Shown here piece after piece: positions 9,160 through 18,066 of a stretch of 64,000 nucleotides of DNA. The DNA is from Skermanella sp. TT6 (GTDB lineage Bacteria > Pseudomonadota > Alphaproteobacteria > Azospirillales > Azospirillaceae). The position numbers and the translations under genes were made by a program. Location: assembly GCF_016653635.2 (NCBI RefSeq), contig NZ_CP067420.1, positions 872,594 to 936,593 on the forward strand, read 5' to 3'. Within the stretch, counting starts at the first letter, position 1. Every line of letters starts with the position of its first letter. The notes beneath the pieces are model-generated. The model made no database searches. It was not told the origin of the DNA and saw only the letters and a list, made by a program, of their open reading frames with translations.

Positions 9160-9558
9160 ATGAGCCTGAAGGGCAAACGCATCCTGATCGCCAAGCCCGG
9201 CCTGGACGGGCACGACGTCGGCGCGAAGGTGATCGCCCTGGCGCTGCGCGACGCGGGGGCCGACGTGATCTATACCGGCCTGCGCAAGAGCCCCGACTAC
9301 ATCGCCCGCGTCGCGGTCGAGGAGGACGTGGACGCGGTCGGCCTCAGCCTGCTGTCGGGCAGCCACAACGAGCTGGTGGCCGAGACCCTGCGCTGCCTGC
9401 GCGACCTCGACGGCGGGGACATCAAGATCTTCGTCGGCGGCACCATCCCGGCCGAGGACCAGCCGGAACTGCTGCGGATCGGCGTCCGGGGCGTGTTCAC
9501 CTCGGACCAGAAGCTGGAGGACGTGGTGGCGGCCATAGACCGGGAACTGGCCGCATGA
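9160..9558 (+). CDS. Acyl-CoA mutase small subunit, cobalamin-binding
   Basis: A 132-residue flavodoxin-like B12-binding domain with the base-off motif DGHDVG (residues 16-21, His18 as the lower cobalt ligand), then LSLLSGSH and FVGGTIP, which line the nucleotide-tail pocket. It should pair with the large subunit encoded just upstream to form the active adenosylcobalamin mutase. The split arrangement is known from isobutyryl-CoA and 2-hydroxyisobutyryl-CoA mutases and from archaeal methylmalonyl-CoA mutases. A GGGGGAGG site precedes the ATG. Its stop overlaps the CoA-transferase start. Confidence 0.93.
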   Translation: MSLKGKRILIAKPGLDGHDVGAKVIALALRDAGADVIYTGLRKSPDYIARVAVEEDVDAVGLSLLSGSHNELVAETLRCLRDLDGGDIKIFVGGTIPAEDQPELLRIGVRGVFTSDQKLEDVVAAIDRELAA

Positions 9559-10685
9559 GCGGGCCGCTCTCCGGCATCCGCATCCTCGAAGCCGGCCACA
9601 TGCTGGCGGGCCCCTATTGCGGCATGCTGCTCGCCGACCTGGGCGCCGACGTGATCAAGATCGAATCGCCCGAAGGCGACATCGCCCGAAGGCTCAGCCC
9701 CCACCGCGTCGGTCCGCACAACGCCTATTTCGCCTCCCTCAACCGCAACAAGCGGAGCGTCGTCCTGGATCTCGGCTCGGCGGAGGGGCAGGCCGCCCTG
9801 GGCCGGCTGGCCGCGACCAGCCAGGGGCTCCTGACCAACATGCGGCCGGCGGTGATCCGCAAGCTCGGCCTGACCTACGACCGCCTGTCCGCATACAATC
9901 CCCGGATCGCCTGCCTGGCGCTGACCGGCTACGGCCTGGACGGTCCCTACGCCGACCGGCCCGCCTACGACTACGTGATCCAGGCGCTGGTCGGCATCAT
10001 GGCGCTGACCGGCGATCCCGGCGCGCCGCCGGTGAAATGCGGCTACTCGGCGGTGGACAATTCCGCCGGCATCATGGGGGCGCTCGGGCTGGTCGCGAAG
10101 ATCCTGGAGGGCAGGGGCGGGCAGGTCGACGTCTCGCTGTTCGACACCATGCTCTCGCAGCTGAACTATGTGGCCGGCGCCTGGCTCAACGCCGGCGAGC
10201 CCCCGAGCCGGTACGAGAGCGGCGGGCATCCCTACATCGTCCCGGCCCAGATCTTCGAGACCGCCGACGGCCACCTCGCCCTGTTCATCACCCACGACGA
10301 CTTCTGGCGGCGCTTCGCCCGCGAGGCCGGCCGGCCGGAATGGCTGTCGGACGAGCGCTTCAGCACCATGTCGGGGCGCACCGCGAACCGCGACCTGGTG
10401 ATCCGGGCGGTCGAGTCTCTGCTGCGGACCGGCGGAACGGCGGAGTGGGTCGGACGGCTGGCGCCCCTGGGCATCGTCGTCGCCGGCGTCGAGCGGCTGG
10501 AGGACGCGCTGTCCGGCGACCTTGCGCGCAGCCACGACATGGTGGTGTCGATCCCGACCGGCGACGGCGACCTGGCCGTCGTGGGCAATCCGATCCGCTT
10601 TCCCGGCGAACCGACCCGGTACGAGCCGCCGCCGCTGCTCGGCGAGCACACGTCGGCGCTTCTGGCGGCGGGGGAACGACCATGA
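9555..10685 (+). CDS. Class III CoA-transferase (CaiB/BaiF family)
   Basis: A 376-residue family III CoA-transferase. It begins LSGIRILEAGHMLAGPYCGM, has the NRNKRSVVLDL CoA-binding segment near residue 63, and carries the likely nucleophile Asp168 in SAVDNSAG, which in this family forms an aspartyl-CoA anhydride. It would move CoA from a donor acyl-CoA to a free carboxylic acid at no ATP cost. In this operon it is the obvious step that activates the imported acid before the mutase acts. It overlaps its neighbours at both ends (ATGA), indicating translational coupling. Donor and acceptor cannot be read from sequence. Confidence 0.92.
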   Translation: MSGPLSGIRILEAGHMLAGPYCGMLLADLGADVIKIESPEGDIARRLSPHRVGPHNAYFASLNRNKRSVVLDLGSAEGQAALGRLAATSQGLLTNMRPAVIRKLGLTYDRLSAYNPRIACLALTGYGLDGPYADRPAYDYVIQALVGIMALTGDPGAPPVKCGYSAVDNSAGIMGALGLVAKILEGRGGQVDVSLFDTMLSQLNYVAGAWLNAGEPPSRYESGGHPYIVPAQIFETADGHLALFITHDDFWRRFAREAGRPEWLSDERFSTMSGRTANRDLVIRAVESLLRTGGTAEWVGRLAPLGIVVAGVERLEDALSGDLARSHDMVVSIPTGDGDLAVVGNPIRFPGEPTRYEPPPLLGEHTSALLAAGERP

Positions 10686-11593
10686 CGGGAAGCCCGTCCC
10701 GCCGCCGGGAACTCGGCCGGGCGCTCAGCCGGATCGCCCGGGCCGGCGTGCGGCAGACGCTGGCCGGGCACGGCGATGCCGCGCCGCCGGCCCGGCCGGC
10801 CTATCGCATCGGCATCACCGGCGCGCCGGGGGCCGGCAAGAGCACGCTGATCGCCCGCCTCGCCGCGCGGCGGCTGCAACGGACCGCGGGCGAGGTCGCC
10901 GTGCTGGCGATCGATCCGACCAGCCCGATCACCCAGGGATCGATCCTCGGCGACCGCGTCCGGATGGACGCCATCGCCGGCGATCCGCGCCTCTATATCC
11001 GCTCCCTTCCGAGCCGGGGCAGCCATGACGGCTTGGCCGACAACCTGCCGGACCTGCTGCTGGCTCTCGATCGGTACGGCTTCGACGAGGCGCTGGTCGA
11101 GACCGTGGGCGTGGGGCAGGCCGAGCACGCGGTGCGCACCCTGGTCGATTCGGTCGTGCTGGTGCTCCATCCCGAATCGGGGGACAGCGTCCAGGCCATG
11201 AAGGCCGGCATCCTGGAGATCGCCGACATCTACGTGGTCAACAAGGCCGACCTGCCCGGCGCCCGGAAGACCGCCGCCGAGATCCGCGCCGTGACGCGGC
11301 GCGTCGGGGACGGCGGGGCCTGGACGCCGCCCGTGGTCCTGTGCGCCCAGGGGGACGACGCCGGCCTGACGGAGCTGGACGAGGCGGTGGAGCGGCATCG
11401 CGCCTGGGCGGCGGAACGCCGCGATGCCGGTGCGGTCCGCCTCGCGCGCGCCCGGCACCATGCCCAGGCGCTGCTGTCCCGCCGGGCCGCCGAACTGATC
11501 GAGGAGTCCGACCCGGCCCTGTTCGACGGGCCGCTGGAGCCGGTCTACCATCGGATTCTGCGCCGCTTGGCCGATGATCTGGGAGGCAAATAA
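10682..11593 (+). CDS. meaB: MeaB/ArgK-family GTPase, mutase chaperone
   Basis: A 303-residue G3E GTPase with Walker A GAPGAGKST (residues 47-55), the Mg-binding DPTSP segment, ETVGVGQAE as the switch region and NKAD as the base-recognition motif. MeaB proteins load adenosylcobalamin into acyl-CoA mutases and protect them from inactivation. Finding it in the same operon as the mutase fits the IcmF/HcmAB precedent. The start overlaps the CoA-transferase stop as ATGA. It is followed by the largest gap in the cluster (112 bases), so a second promoter may lie behind it. Confidence 0.92.
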   Translation: MTGSPSRRRELGRALSRIARAGVRQTLAGHGDAAPPARPAYRIGITGAPGAGKSTLIARLAARRLQRTAGEVAVLAIDPTSPITQGSILGDRVRMDAIAGDPRLYIRSLPSRGSHDGLADNLPDLLLALDRYGFDEALVETVGVGQAEHAVRTLVDSVVLVLHPESGDSVQAMKAGILEIADIYVVNKADLPGARKTAAEIRAVTRRVGDGGAWTPPVVLCAQGDDAGLTELDEAVERHRAWAAERRDAGAVRLARARHHAQALLSRRAAELIEESDPALFDGPLEPVYHRILRRLADDLGGK

Positions 11594-11607
11594 TCCGGAA
11601 GATGACG

Positions 11608-11634
11608 ATCCGGGGTGGCTCCCGCTGTCCGGAT
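11608..11634. promoter_or_regulatory. ATCCGG/CCGGAT dyad in the meaB-dctP gap
   Basis: ATCCGG (11608-11613) and CCGGAT (11629-11634) form an inverted repeat in the only gap over 100 bases inside the cluster. Another ATCCGG lies at 11593-11598. There is no U-tract, so a regulatory site before the TRAP transporter genes seems likelier than a terminator. Weak evidence. Confidence 0.3.
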
Positions 11635-11705
11635 GGTCTTAAATGGATGAAAAGAGGGAGAAAATCCCCGGATCGAGAATGCAATCAAAAGAGGAGGAGA
11701 CGTTC

Positions 11706-12734
11706 ATGGGACATACAGGCATGTGGAAGACGGGCAGGCTCCTGACGGGGCTGGCGCTCGGTGCGGCGCTGACCCTTTCCGCCGCGGCGGCCGGTGCCCA
11801 GACCCTCAAGATTTCCCACCAGTGGAAGGCGCAGACCGATGCCCGCGACCGCGCCGTCCGGGTGTTCGTGGAGGAGGTCGGCAAGCAGGCGCCGGACCTG
11901 AAGTTCCGCATCTTCCCCGGACGCTCGCTGATCCAGAACCCGGTCGCCCAGTTCGACTCGCTCCAGAACAATTCGCTGGAGATGGCGATCTATCCGCTGG
12001 TCTACGCCGTCGGCAAGGTGCCGGAGTTCTCCATCACCATCATGCCCGGCCTGATCAGCAACCTGGACGAAGCGGTCAAGCTCAAGAACTCCCCCTATCA
12101 CCAGCGGCTTCAGGAGATCGCCCACGCCAACGGCGTCCATATCGTCACCTGGTGGTGGACGCCCGGCGGCTTCGCGTCGAAGAACCGGGAGATCCAGGGA
12201 CCCGATACGGTCAGCGGCCTCAAGATGCGCGCGGCCGACCCCTATTTCGAAACGGTGCTCCAGGCGGCCGGCGCCTCCGTCCAGTCGATGCCCTCCACCG
12301 AGATCTACTCCGCCCTTCAAACCGGGGTGCTCGACGGCGTCATGACCTCGGCGGAAAGCTTCGTCAGCATGCGGATCTACGAGCAGACCAGCAACGCGAC
12401 GGTCGGCGGCGACAACATCCTGTTCATGCTGCTCCAGCCGCTGATCATGTCCAAGCAGGCCTGGGACAACTTGACCCCTGACCAGCAGAAGGCGTTCGAG
12501 GAGGCGGCCACGGTCAGCGAGAAGTTCTTCAACGGCCTCCAGCTTGAAGCCGACGCGGAGATGAGGAAGGCCTTCGAGGAGGCTGGGGCCGACGTGAGGC
12601 CGCTGACCGACGCGGAATTCGAGGCCTGGGTCGACCTGGCGCGCGAGACCGCCTGGAAGAAGTTCGAAACCGAAGTCCCCAACGGCAAGGAGCTGATCGG
12701 GCTGGTCGAGACCTCGCTCCAGAACGCCCAGTAA
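11706..12734 (+). CDS. dctP: TRAP transporter substrate-binding protein DctP
   Basis: A 342-residue DctP-family periplasmic protein. The ATG at 11706 is chosen because AGGAGG lies eight bases before it and a Sec signal peptide follows directly (cleavage after AAAAGA, about residue 30). The core motif GLKMRAADPYFETVLQ carries the Arg that binds the substrate carboxylate in most DctP proteins, followed by ASVQSMPSTEIYSALQTGV. It captures an organic acid in the periplasm for the DctQM membrane proteins encoded next. Its place among lar and mutase genes suggests that the ligand is the pathway substrate, perhaps an alpha-hydroxy acid. Confidence 0.93.
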   Translation: MGHTGMWKTGRLLTGLALGAALTLSAAAAGAQTLKISHQWKAQTDARDRAVRVFVEEVGKQAPDLKFRIFPGRSLIQNPVAQFDSLQNNSLEMAIYPLVYAVGKVPEFSITIMPGLISNLDEAVKLKNSPYHQRLQEIAHANGVHIVTWWWTPGGFASKNREIQGPDTVSGLKMRAADPYFETVLQAAGASVQSMPSTEIYSALQTGVLDGVMTSAESFVSMRIYEQTSNATVGGDNILFMLLQPLIMSKQAWDNLTPDQQKAFEEAATVSEKFFNGLQLEADAEMRKAFEEAGADVRPLTDAEFEAWVDLARETAWKKFETEVPNGKELIGLVETSLQNAQ

Positions 12735-12810
12735 GACAAGAACCAAGAAAAGAAAGATGCGGGTGCCGCCGAGCCGGCGCCCGCGCATGCCAAACGGGGG
12801 AGGACAGTCG

Positions 12811-13395
12811 ATGCGTGCAGTGATCGCGCTGATCGACCGCCTGTCGATATCATGTGCCGTCGTGGCGTCGGTGCTCTTGGCATCGGCGGTCGTGATCGTC
12901 TGTTACATGGTCGTGATCAGGACGTTGGGGTACTCAAGTTACTGGGAGATCGAGGCGTCGATCTACATGGTCGTCGCCGCCACCTTCCTGGCGTCGCCCT
13001 ATACGCTGATGACCAGGGGGCATGTGTCGGTCGATTTCCTCCCCTGGATGATGGGCCGGCGCGGCGCCCGCGCGATCCAGGCGGTGATCGCGGCGGTCGG
13101 GATCGTGATCTGCCTCTACATGGCCTGGCTCGGCTGGCACCTCACCCTCGAGGCGATCGCCAGCGACGAGCGCAGCACCAGCATGTGGCGCCCGGTCAAA
13201 TGGCCGCTGTACGTCATGATGCCGATCGGCCTCGGCCTGACCGCCCTCCAGTATCTGGCGGAGATCTTCCGGAGCGCTTCGGACGAGGCGCCGGCGAAGG
13301 CACCCCTGCCACGGATGGAGGCGATCCCGGAACCTGTCCCCGGACGCAACCCTCCCGGCCGGAGCGAAACCGAACGGAGGATGCCCGCGCGATGA
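12811..13395 (+). CDS. dctQ: TRAP transporter small membrane subunit DctQ
   Basis: A 194-residue protein with four predicted membrane helices and the DctQ pattern YSSYWEIEASIYMVVAATFL in helix two. The ATG at 12811 has GGGGGAGGA just upstream, and an earlier in-frame ATG at 12757 lacks one. DctQ supports the large DctM subunit in the Na+-driven importer. The C-terminal 35 residues form a polar Pro-rich tail longer than usual. Its stop overlaps the dctM start as ATGA. Confidence 0.9.
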   Translation: MRAVIALIDRLSISCAVVASVLLASAVVIVCYMVVIRTLGYSSYWEIEASIYMVVAATFLASPYTLMTRGHVSVDFLPWMMGRRGARAIQAVIAAVGIVICLYMAWLGWHLTLEAIASDERSTSMWRPVKWPLYVMMPIGLGLTALQYLAEIFRSASDEAPAKAPLPRMEAIPEPVPGRNPPGRSETERRMPAR

Positions 13396-14702
13396 CCGAA
13401 CTCCAGATCGGCTCCCTCATCCTCGTCTGCACGACGCTCGTGCTGTTTTCCGGCGTCCCGATCGCGTTCGGGCTGACCGTCGTCTCTATCGCGTTCCTCT
13501 ACGTCTTCGACGGGCCCGGCAGCCTGTCGGCCGTGCCGCGCACCTTCCTGGACGAGATCAGCGGCTTCGCATTGCTCGCGGTGCCGATGTTCGTCCTGCT
13601 CGGCTCCCTGATCGGATCGTCCCGGGCGGGCGCCGACATCTACGAGGCGCTTCACCGATGGCTCGCCCGCGTGCCCGGCGGGCTGGTGATCGCCAACATC
13701 GGCGCCTGCGGCCTGTTCTCCGCCCTGTCCGGCTCCAGCCCGGCGACGGCCGCCGCGATCGGCAAGGTCGGGGTGCCGGAGATGCTGAAGCGGGGCTGCC
13801 CGGCGGGCCTCGCGACCGGCGCCATCGCGGCGGGCGGGACGCTGGGCATCCTGATCCCGCCGTCGGTCACCATGATCCTGTACGGCGTGGCGACAGAGAC
13901 CTCCATCGGACGGCTGTTCGTCGCCGGCGTCGTGCCGGGTGTCCTGCTGGTGGCGATCTTCTGCGCCTATGCTTGGGCCGCCACCGCCTTCGCCGAGCGG
14001 AACGTCACCCAGCCGCGCGACCATTACACGCTTAAGGAGAAGATACGCGCGTCGGGCACCGTGATGCCCCTGTTCGCCATCATCGCGCTGATCATCCTGG
14101 CGCTCTACGGCGGCTATGCGACCCCGTCGGAGATCGCGGCGCTGGCGGCCATGCTGGCCTTCCTCTACGTGGCGCTGGTCTACCGCATCGTGAACCGGGA
14201 TAACCTGTGGCCGATCTTCGGCAACGCGGTGCGCGAGAGCTGCATGATCCTGCTGATCATCGCGGCGTCGGGCCTCTTTTCCTACATGATGTCGCTGCTC
14301 TACGTGACCCAGACCATGGCCGACCTGCTGGTCGGCTGGAACCTGAACCGCTGGGTCATGCTGCTGGTGGTCAACGTCTTCCTGCTGGTGGCCGGCTGCT
14401 TCCTGCCGCCGGTGGCGCTGATCCTGATGACCATGCCGATCCTCCAGCCGGTGCTGGAGGCCAACGATTTCGACATGATCTGGTTCGGCGTGCTGATGAC
14501 GATCAACCTGGAGATCGGCCTGATCACGCCGCCGGTCGGGCTCAACCTGTATATCCTGCGGAACGTGGCGCCCCAGGTGCCGCTGATGACGGTGCTGTGG
14601 GGATCGGTCCCCTTCGTCCTGATCATGATGGGGTTCATGGTGCTGCTCTGCTTCTTCCCCGGCATCGCCCTGTGGCTGCCCAACCAGATGTTCGGGCCGT
14701 GA
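13392..14702 (+). CDS. dctM: TRAP transporter large membrane subunit DctM
   Basis: A 436-residue protein with about 12 membrane segments and DctM family motifs: ALLAVPMFVLLGSLIG early, FSALSGSSPATAAAIGKVG in the first re-entrant region, GTLGILIPPSVTMILYG, and NLEIGLITPPVGLNLY late. It is the transport subunit of the TRAP system and uses the Na+ gradient. It overlaps dctQ at its start, and its stop shares a base with the following crotonase ATG (TGATG), so the transporter and pathway enzymes are one translational unit. Confidence 0.94.
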   Translation: MTELQIGSLILVCTTLVLFSGVPIAFGLTVVSIAFLYVFDGPGSLSAVPRTFLDEISGFALLAVPMFVLLGSLIGSSRAGADIYEALHRWLARVPGGLVIANIGACGLFSALSGSSPATAAAIGKVGVPEMLKRGCPAGLATGAIAAGGTLGILIPPSVTMILYGVATETSIGRLFVAGVVPGVLLVAIFCAYAWAATAFAERNVTQPRDHYTLKEKIRASGTVMPLFAIIALIILALYGGYATPSEIAALAAMLAFLYVALVYRIVNRDNLWPIFGNAVRESCMILLIIAASGLFSYMMSLLYVTQTMADLLVGWNLNRWVMLLVVNVFLLVAGCFLPPVALILMTMPILQPVLEANDFDMIWFGVLMTINLEIGLITPPVGLNLYILRNVAPQVPLMTVLWGSVPFVLIMMGFMVLLCFFPGIALWLPNQMFGP

Positions 14703-15487
14703 TGGGCGGGAGCGTCCGTTTCGAGAGCCGGGACGAGGTGGGGTTCGTCGTCATCGACAACCCGCCGCGCCGCAACGCGCTGACCGTCGGCATGTGGGAG
14801 GCCTTGGGCGAGCTGGTCCGCGGGATCGACCGGGAGGGTGGGCACCGCTGCCTGGTCCTGCGCGGCGCCGGGGAGGAGGCTTTCGCCTCGGGGGCCGACA
14901 TCAGCGAGTTCGAGCGCGAGCGGTCCGACCGCGAGCAGGTAGCCCGTTACCACGAGCGCTATGTCGGCCCGGGGCTGGCGTCCCTGCTGGAGTGCGGCAT
15001 CCCCACGGTCGCCATGATCCGGGGCACCTGCATGGGCGGCGGGCTGGAGATCGCGTCCTGCTGCGACATCCGGATCGCCGCCGACGACGCGAAGCTCGGC
15101 ATCCCGATCAGCCGCATGGGCTTTCCCCTGGCGTTCGGCGAGACCGAACTGCTGTTCAGGCTCTTCGGCCGGGGCATCGCGGCCGAACTCCTGCTGGAGG
15201 GGCGGATCTACGACGCGCAGGAGGCCCTGTCCAAGGGGCTGGTCGAGCGGGTCGTCCCGGCGGAGCGGCTGGAGGAGGAGGCGCTGGCGACCGCCCGCCG
15301 GGTCGCCGCCGGATCGCCCAACGCGCACCGCAGCACCAAGGCCCAGTTCCTCCGCCTGCTGCGCGATGCCTCGCCGGTCACCGCGGAGGAGCGCGCGCAG
15401 TCCTACGATTTCGCCGATACCGAGGACTACCGGATCGGCTACCGGGCGTTCCTGCGGAAGGTCAAGCCGGTCTTCGAGGGGAGGTGA
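14702..15487 (+). CDS. Second crotonase-family protein of the cluster
   Basis: A 261-residue crotonase with oxyanion-hole motifs FASGADISEFE (about residue 62) and GTCMGGGLEIAS (about 107). The first hydratase Glu is present in GGGLEIA. At the second position the sequence reads LGIPISRMGF instead of FGQPEI, so Ile replaces Glu164 and water-adding hydratase chemistry is doubtful. Isomerase, decarboxylase or thioester hydrolase activity would be compatible. It is distinct from the crotonase at 6662-7432, so the operon encodes two different non-canonical crotonases. It starts inside the dctM stop codon. Confidence 0.85.
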   Translation: MGGSVRFESRDEVGFVVIDNPPRRNALTVGMWEALGELVRGIDREGGHRCLVLRGAGEEAFASGADISEFERERSDREQVARYHERYVGPGLASLLECGIPTVAMIRGTCMGGGLEIASCCDIRIAADDAKLGIPISRMGFPLAFGETELLFRLFGRGIAAELLLEGRIYDAQEALSKGLVERVVPAERLEEEALATARRVAAGSPNAHRSTKAQFLRLLRDASPVTAEERAQSYDFADTEDYRIGYRAFLRKVKPVFEGR

Positions 15488-15583
15488 CGGCGCGGCGCAG
15501 GGGTGGTCGGCATAACTGATTGTTTCCCGAACCTGTTATCTCCTTCAGAATGCCGCGACCAACGTTCCGCTGAGGAGATGGCC

Positions 15584-16882
15584 ATGCAGCCGTTCAAGAC
15601 CGTCGATATCGCCTTCGGCCGGGGTCACCTGACCGTGGGGCTGCCCGAAGAGGCCGAGGTGACGGTGATCCGGAAGGCCTCCCTGCCGAAGCTGGCCGAC
15701 CAGGACGGCGCGGTCCGGGCCGCCTTCGCGAACCCCGTGGACTCGGCCCCGCTCGCGGAACTGGCGAAGGGCCGGGGCAGCGCCTGCATCCTGATCTGCG
15801 ACATCACCCGGCCGGTGCCCAATCGCCTGTTCCTGCGGCCGATGATCCAGACCCTGGCCGAGGCCGGCATCCCGAAGGACCGGATCACCGTGCTGGTCGC
15901 GACCGGCCTGCACCGCCCCAACGAGGGCGCCGAGCTGGCCGAGCTGGTCGGCGATCCCTGGGTGCTGGAGAATGTCCGGGTCGAGAACCATTTCGCCATG
16001 CGCGACGAGGACCATGCGGACCTGGGCCGCACGGCCACCCGGAACACGCCGGTCCGCATCGACCGCCGCTTCCTGGACGCCGACCTGCGGATCGCGACCG
16101 GGCTGGTCGAGCCGCACTTCATGGCCGGCTGGTCGGGCGGCCGCAAGGTGGTGGCGCCGGGCGTCGCCGGGCACGAGACGATCCGGACGTTCCATTCCGC
16201 CCGGTTCATGGAGGATCCGCTGGCGGTCCAGTGCAACTTGGTCGGCAACCCCCTGCACGAGGAGCAGCTGGAGATCGTCCGCATGATCGGCGAGATCTAC
16301 GCGCTCAACACCGTGATCGACGAGGACCGCGACCTCGTCCACGTCACCTTCGGCGAGATCATCGCCAGCCACCTGGCCGCGGTGGGCTTCATCCAGGACG
16401 TGACCCGCATCAGGCTGCCCCAACGCTTCAAGACCGTCATCACCTCGTCGGCCGGCTACCCGTTGGACAAGACCTATTACCAGACGGTCAAGGGCATGGT
16501 GACCCCGCTGGACATCCTGGAGCCGGGCGGCACCCTGATCATCGCGTCGGAATGCTCCGAAGGCATGGGGTCGAAGGAGTTCCGCGACGCCCAGGCGCGG
16601 CTGGTCGAGCTCGGGCCGGAGCGTTTCCTCGCCACCCTGACCGCCAAGTCGCTGGCCGAGGTGGACGAGTGGCAGACCGAGATGCAGCTGAAGCCGATGC
16701 GGATCGGCCGGGTCCAGCTCTACACCTCCGGCCTCGACGAGGAGGAGCGGCGGATCACCGCGGTCGAGGTGATCGCCGACCTGGACGCCGCCGTCGCCGA
16801 CAGCATCCGGCGCCACGGCGACAGCCGCGTCGCGGTGATCCCGGAAGGCCCCTACGTCGTCCCCGTCGTCGAGGCGGCATGA
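15584..16882 (+). CDS. larA: LarA-family nickel-pincer racemase/epimerase
   Basis: A 432-residue LarA (DUF2088) homologue. Residues that hold nickel and perform hydride transfer in lactate racemase are all found: His110 in ATGLHRPN, His178 in VEPHFMAG, Lys188 in SGGRKVV and His204 in RTFHSAR, close to Lactobacillus numbering (108, 174, 184, 200). DITRP (Arg76) matches the substrate-binding loop. LarA enzymes interconvert stereoisomers of alpha-hydroxy acids using the covalently bound NPN cofactor. The ATG at 15584 is preferred to 15578 because GAGGAG sits six bases before it. Which hydroxy acid it uses is not known. larC, larE and larB follow. Confidence 0.9.
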   Translation: MQPFKTVDIAFGRGHLTVGLPEEAEVTVIRKASLPKLADQDGAVRAAFANPVDSAPLAELAKGRGSACILICDITRPVPNRLFLRPMIQTLAEAGIPKDRITVLVATGLHRPNEGAELAELVGDPWVLENVRVENHFAMRDEDHADLGRTATRNTPVRIDRRFLDADLRIATGLVEPHFMAGWSGGRKVVAPGVAGHETIRTFHSARFMEDPLAVQCNLVGNPLHEEQLEIVRMIGEIYALNTVIDEDRDLVHVTFGEIIASHLAAVGFIQDVTRIRLPQRFKTVITSSAGYPLDKTYYQTVKGMVTPLDILEPGGTLIIASECSEGMGSKEFRDAQARLVELGPERFLATLTAKSLAEVDEWQTEMQLKPMRIGRVQLYTSGLDEEERRITAVEVIADLDAAVADSIRRHGDSRVAVIPEGPYVVPVVEAA

Positions 16883-18066
16883 CCCTCCGCCACATCCACC
16901 TGGACGCCGTCGGCGGCATCGCCGGCGACATGTTTGTGGCGGCCCTGGTCGATGCGGTGCCGGCGCTCCGGGACCGGGTGCTCGGCGACGCCGCCGCCGT
17001 GCTGCCGTCGGGCGCCGGAACGCCCGTGTTCTCCGCCGGCGCCAGCGCCGGGATTTCCGTTCTGCGCTTCGGCCTGGAAGGCGGGCGGGGCGGGGGCTCG
17101 GACCATCACCACGACGGTGTCGGCAGCTACCGGCACATGGTCGGCCTGATCCGGGAAGCCCCCCTGTCCGAGGGAACCGCCGGCCACGCGGTCGCGATCC
17201 TGACCCTGCTGGCGGAAGCGGAAGCGGCGATCCACGGCGTTCCGGTCGAGCAGGTCCATTTCCACGAGATCGGCGACTGGGACAGCCTGATGGACGTGGT
17301 CGCGGCCGGCTCGGTCGCCGCGGCGCTCGACGCCGCCTGGAGCGTTTCCGACCTGCCTTTGGGCGGCGGGCGGGTGCGGACCGCCCACGGGATGCTGCCG
17401 GTGCCCGCCCCGGCGACGGCCCGCCTCCTGCAAGGGTTCGACTGGCGCGACGACGGCGTGTCGGGCGAGCGGGTGACCCCGACCGGCGCCGCCATCCTGC
17501 GCCATCTCGCAAAGGGCCCCGGCCGTCCCGGCGGCAGGCTGGAGGCGACCGGGAGCGGTGCCGGAACGCGGGAGCTGCCCGGCATGCCCAACATCCTGCG
17601 GGCCCTGGTGTTCGACACGGCCGCCGCGGAGGTCCGTGACGCCGGGCAGAAGGTGGCGGTGCTCAGCTTCGACGTGGACGACATGACGGGGGAGGAGATC
17701 GGCGTCGCGGCCGACCGGCTCCGCGCGCTGGACGGCGTGCTCGACTTGGCGCTGGCCCCCTTGGCCGGCAAGAAGGGCCGCCCGCTCACCGGGTTCCGCC
17801 TGCTGGTGCGTCCCGGCGCGCTGGGTTTCGTGCAGGAACGCTGCCTGCTGGAGACTTCCACCATCGGCCTGCGCTGGCGGACGGAGCGGCGGACGGTCCT
17901 GCCCCGCGTGTCCTCCGGCGAGACGGTCCGGGTCAAGCGGGTGGAGCGGCCCGGCGGCGGGACCACCGCCAAGGCGGAGAGCGACGACCTCGCGGGTCTC
18001 GACGGCCTCGCCGCCCGGCGGGCGCGCAAGGCCCGGGCGGAGATCGAGGCGGAGAGCGGGCCATGA
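16879..18066 (+). CDS. larC: LarC, nickel-insertion cyclometallase of NPN synthesis
   Basis: A 395-residue LarC (DUF111) protein, beginning HIHLDAVGGIAGDMFVAALV, which is the family's signature start. A His-rich stretch (DHHHD, residues 75-79) and QVHFHEIGDWDSLMDVV provide metal ligands. LarC uses CTP to insert nickel into the pincer nucleotide. In lactobacilli it is made from two reading frames by programmed frameshifting. Here it is one uninterrupted frame. The start overlaps the larA stop and the stop overlaps the larE start (both ATGA). Confidence 0.92.
   Translation: MTLRHIHLDAVGGIAGDMFVAALVDAVPALRDRVLGDAAAVLPSGAGTPVFSAGASAGISVLRFGLEGGRGGGSDHHHDGVGSYRHMVGLIREAPLSEGTAGHAVAILTLLAEAEAAIHGVPVEQVHFHEIGDWDSLMDVVAAGSVAAALDAAWSVSDLPLGGGRVRTAHGMLPVPAPATARLLQGFDWRDDGVSGERVTPTGAAILRHLAKGPGRPGGRLEATGSGAGTRELPGMPNILRALVFDTAAAEVRDAGQKVAVLSFDVDDMTGEEIGVAADRLRALDGVLDLALAPLAGKKGRPLTGFRLLVRPGALGFVQERCLLETSTIGLRWRTERRTVLPRVSSGETVRVKRVERPGGGTTAKAESDDLAGLDGLAARRARKARAEIEAESGP

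Noticed and set aside
7434..9558. Calling the mutase methylmalonyl-CoA mutase outright
   Set aside because: Key residues agree but the split layout, altered neighbours of the active-site His and the operon context make the substrate uncertain.
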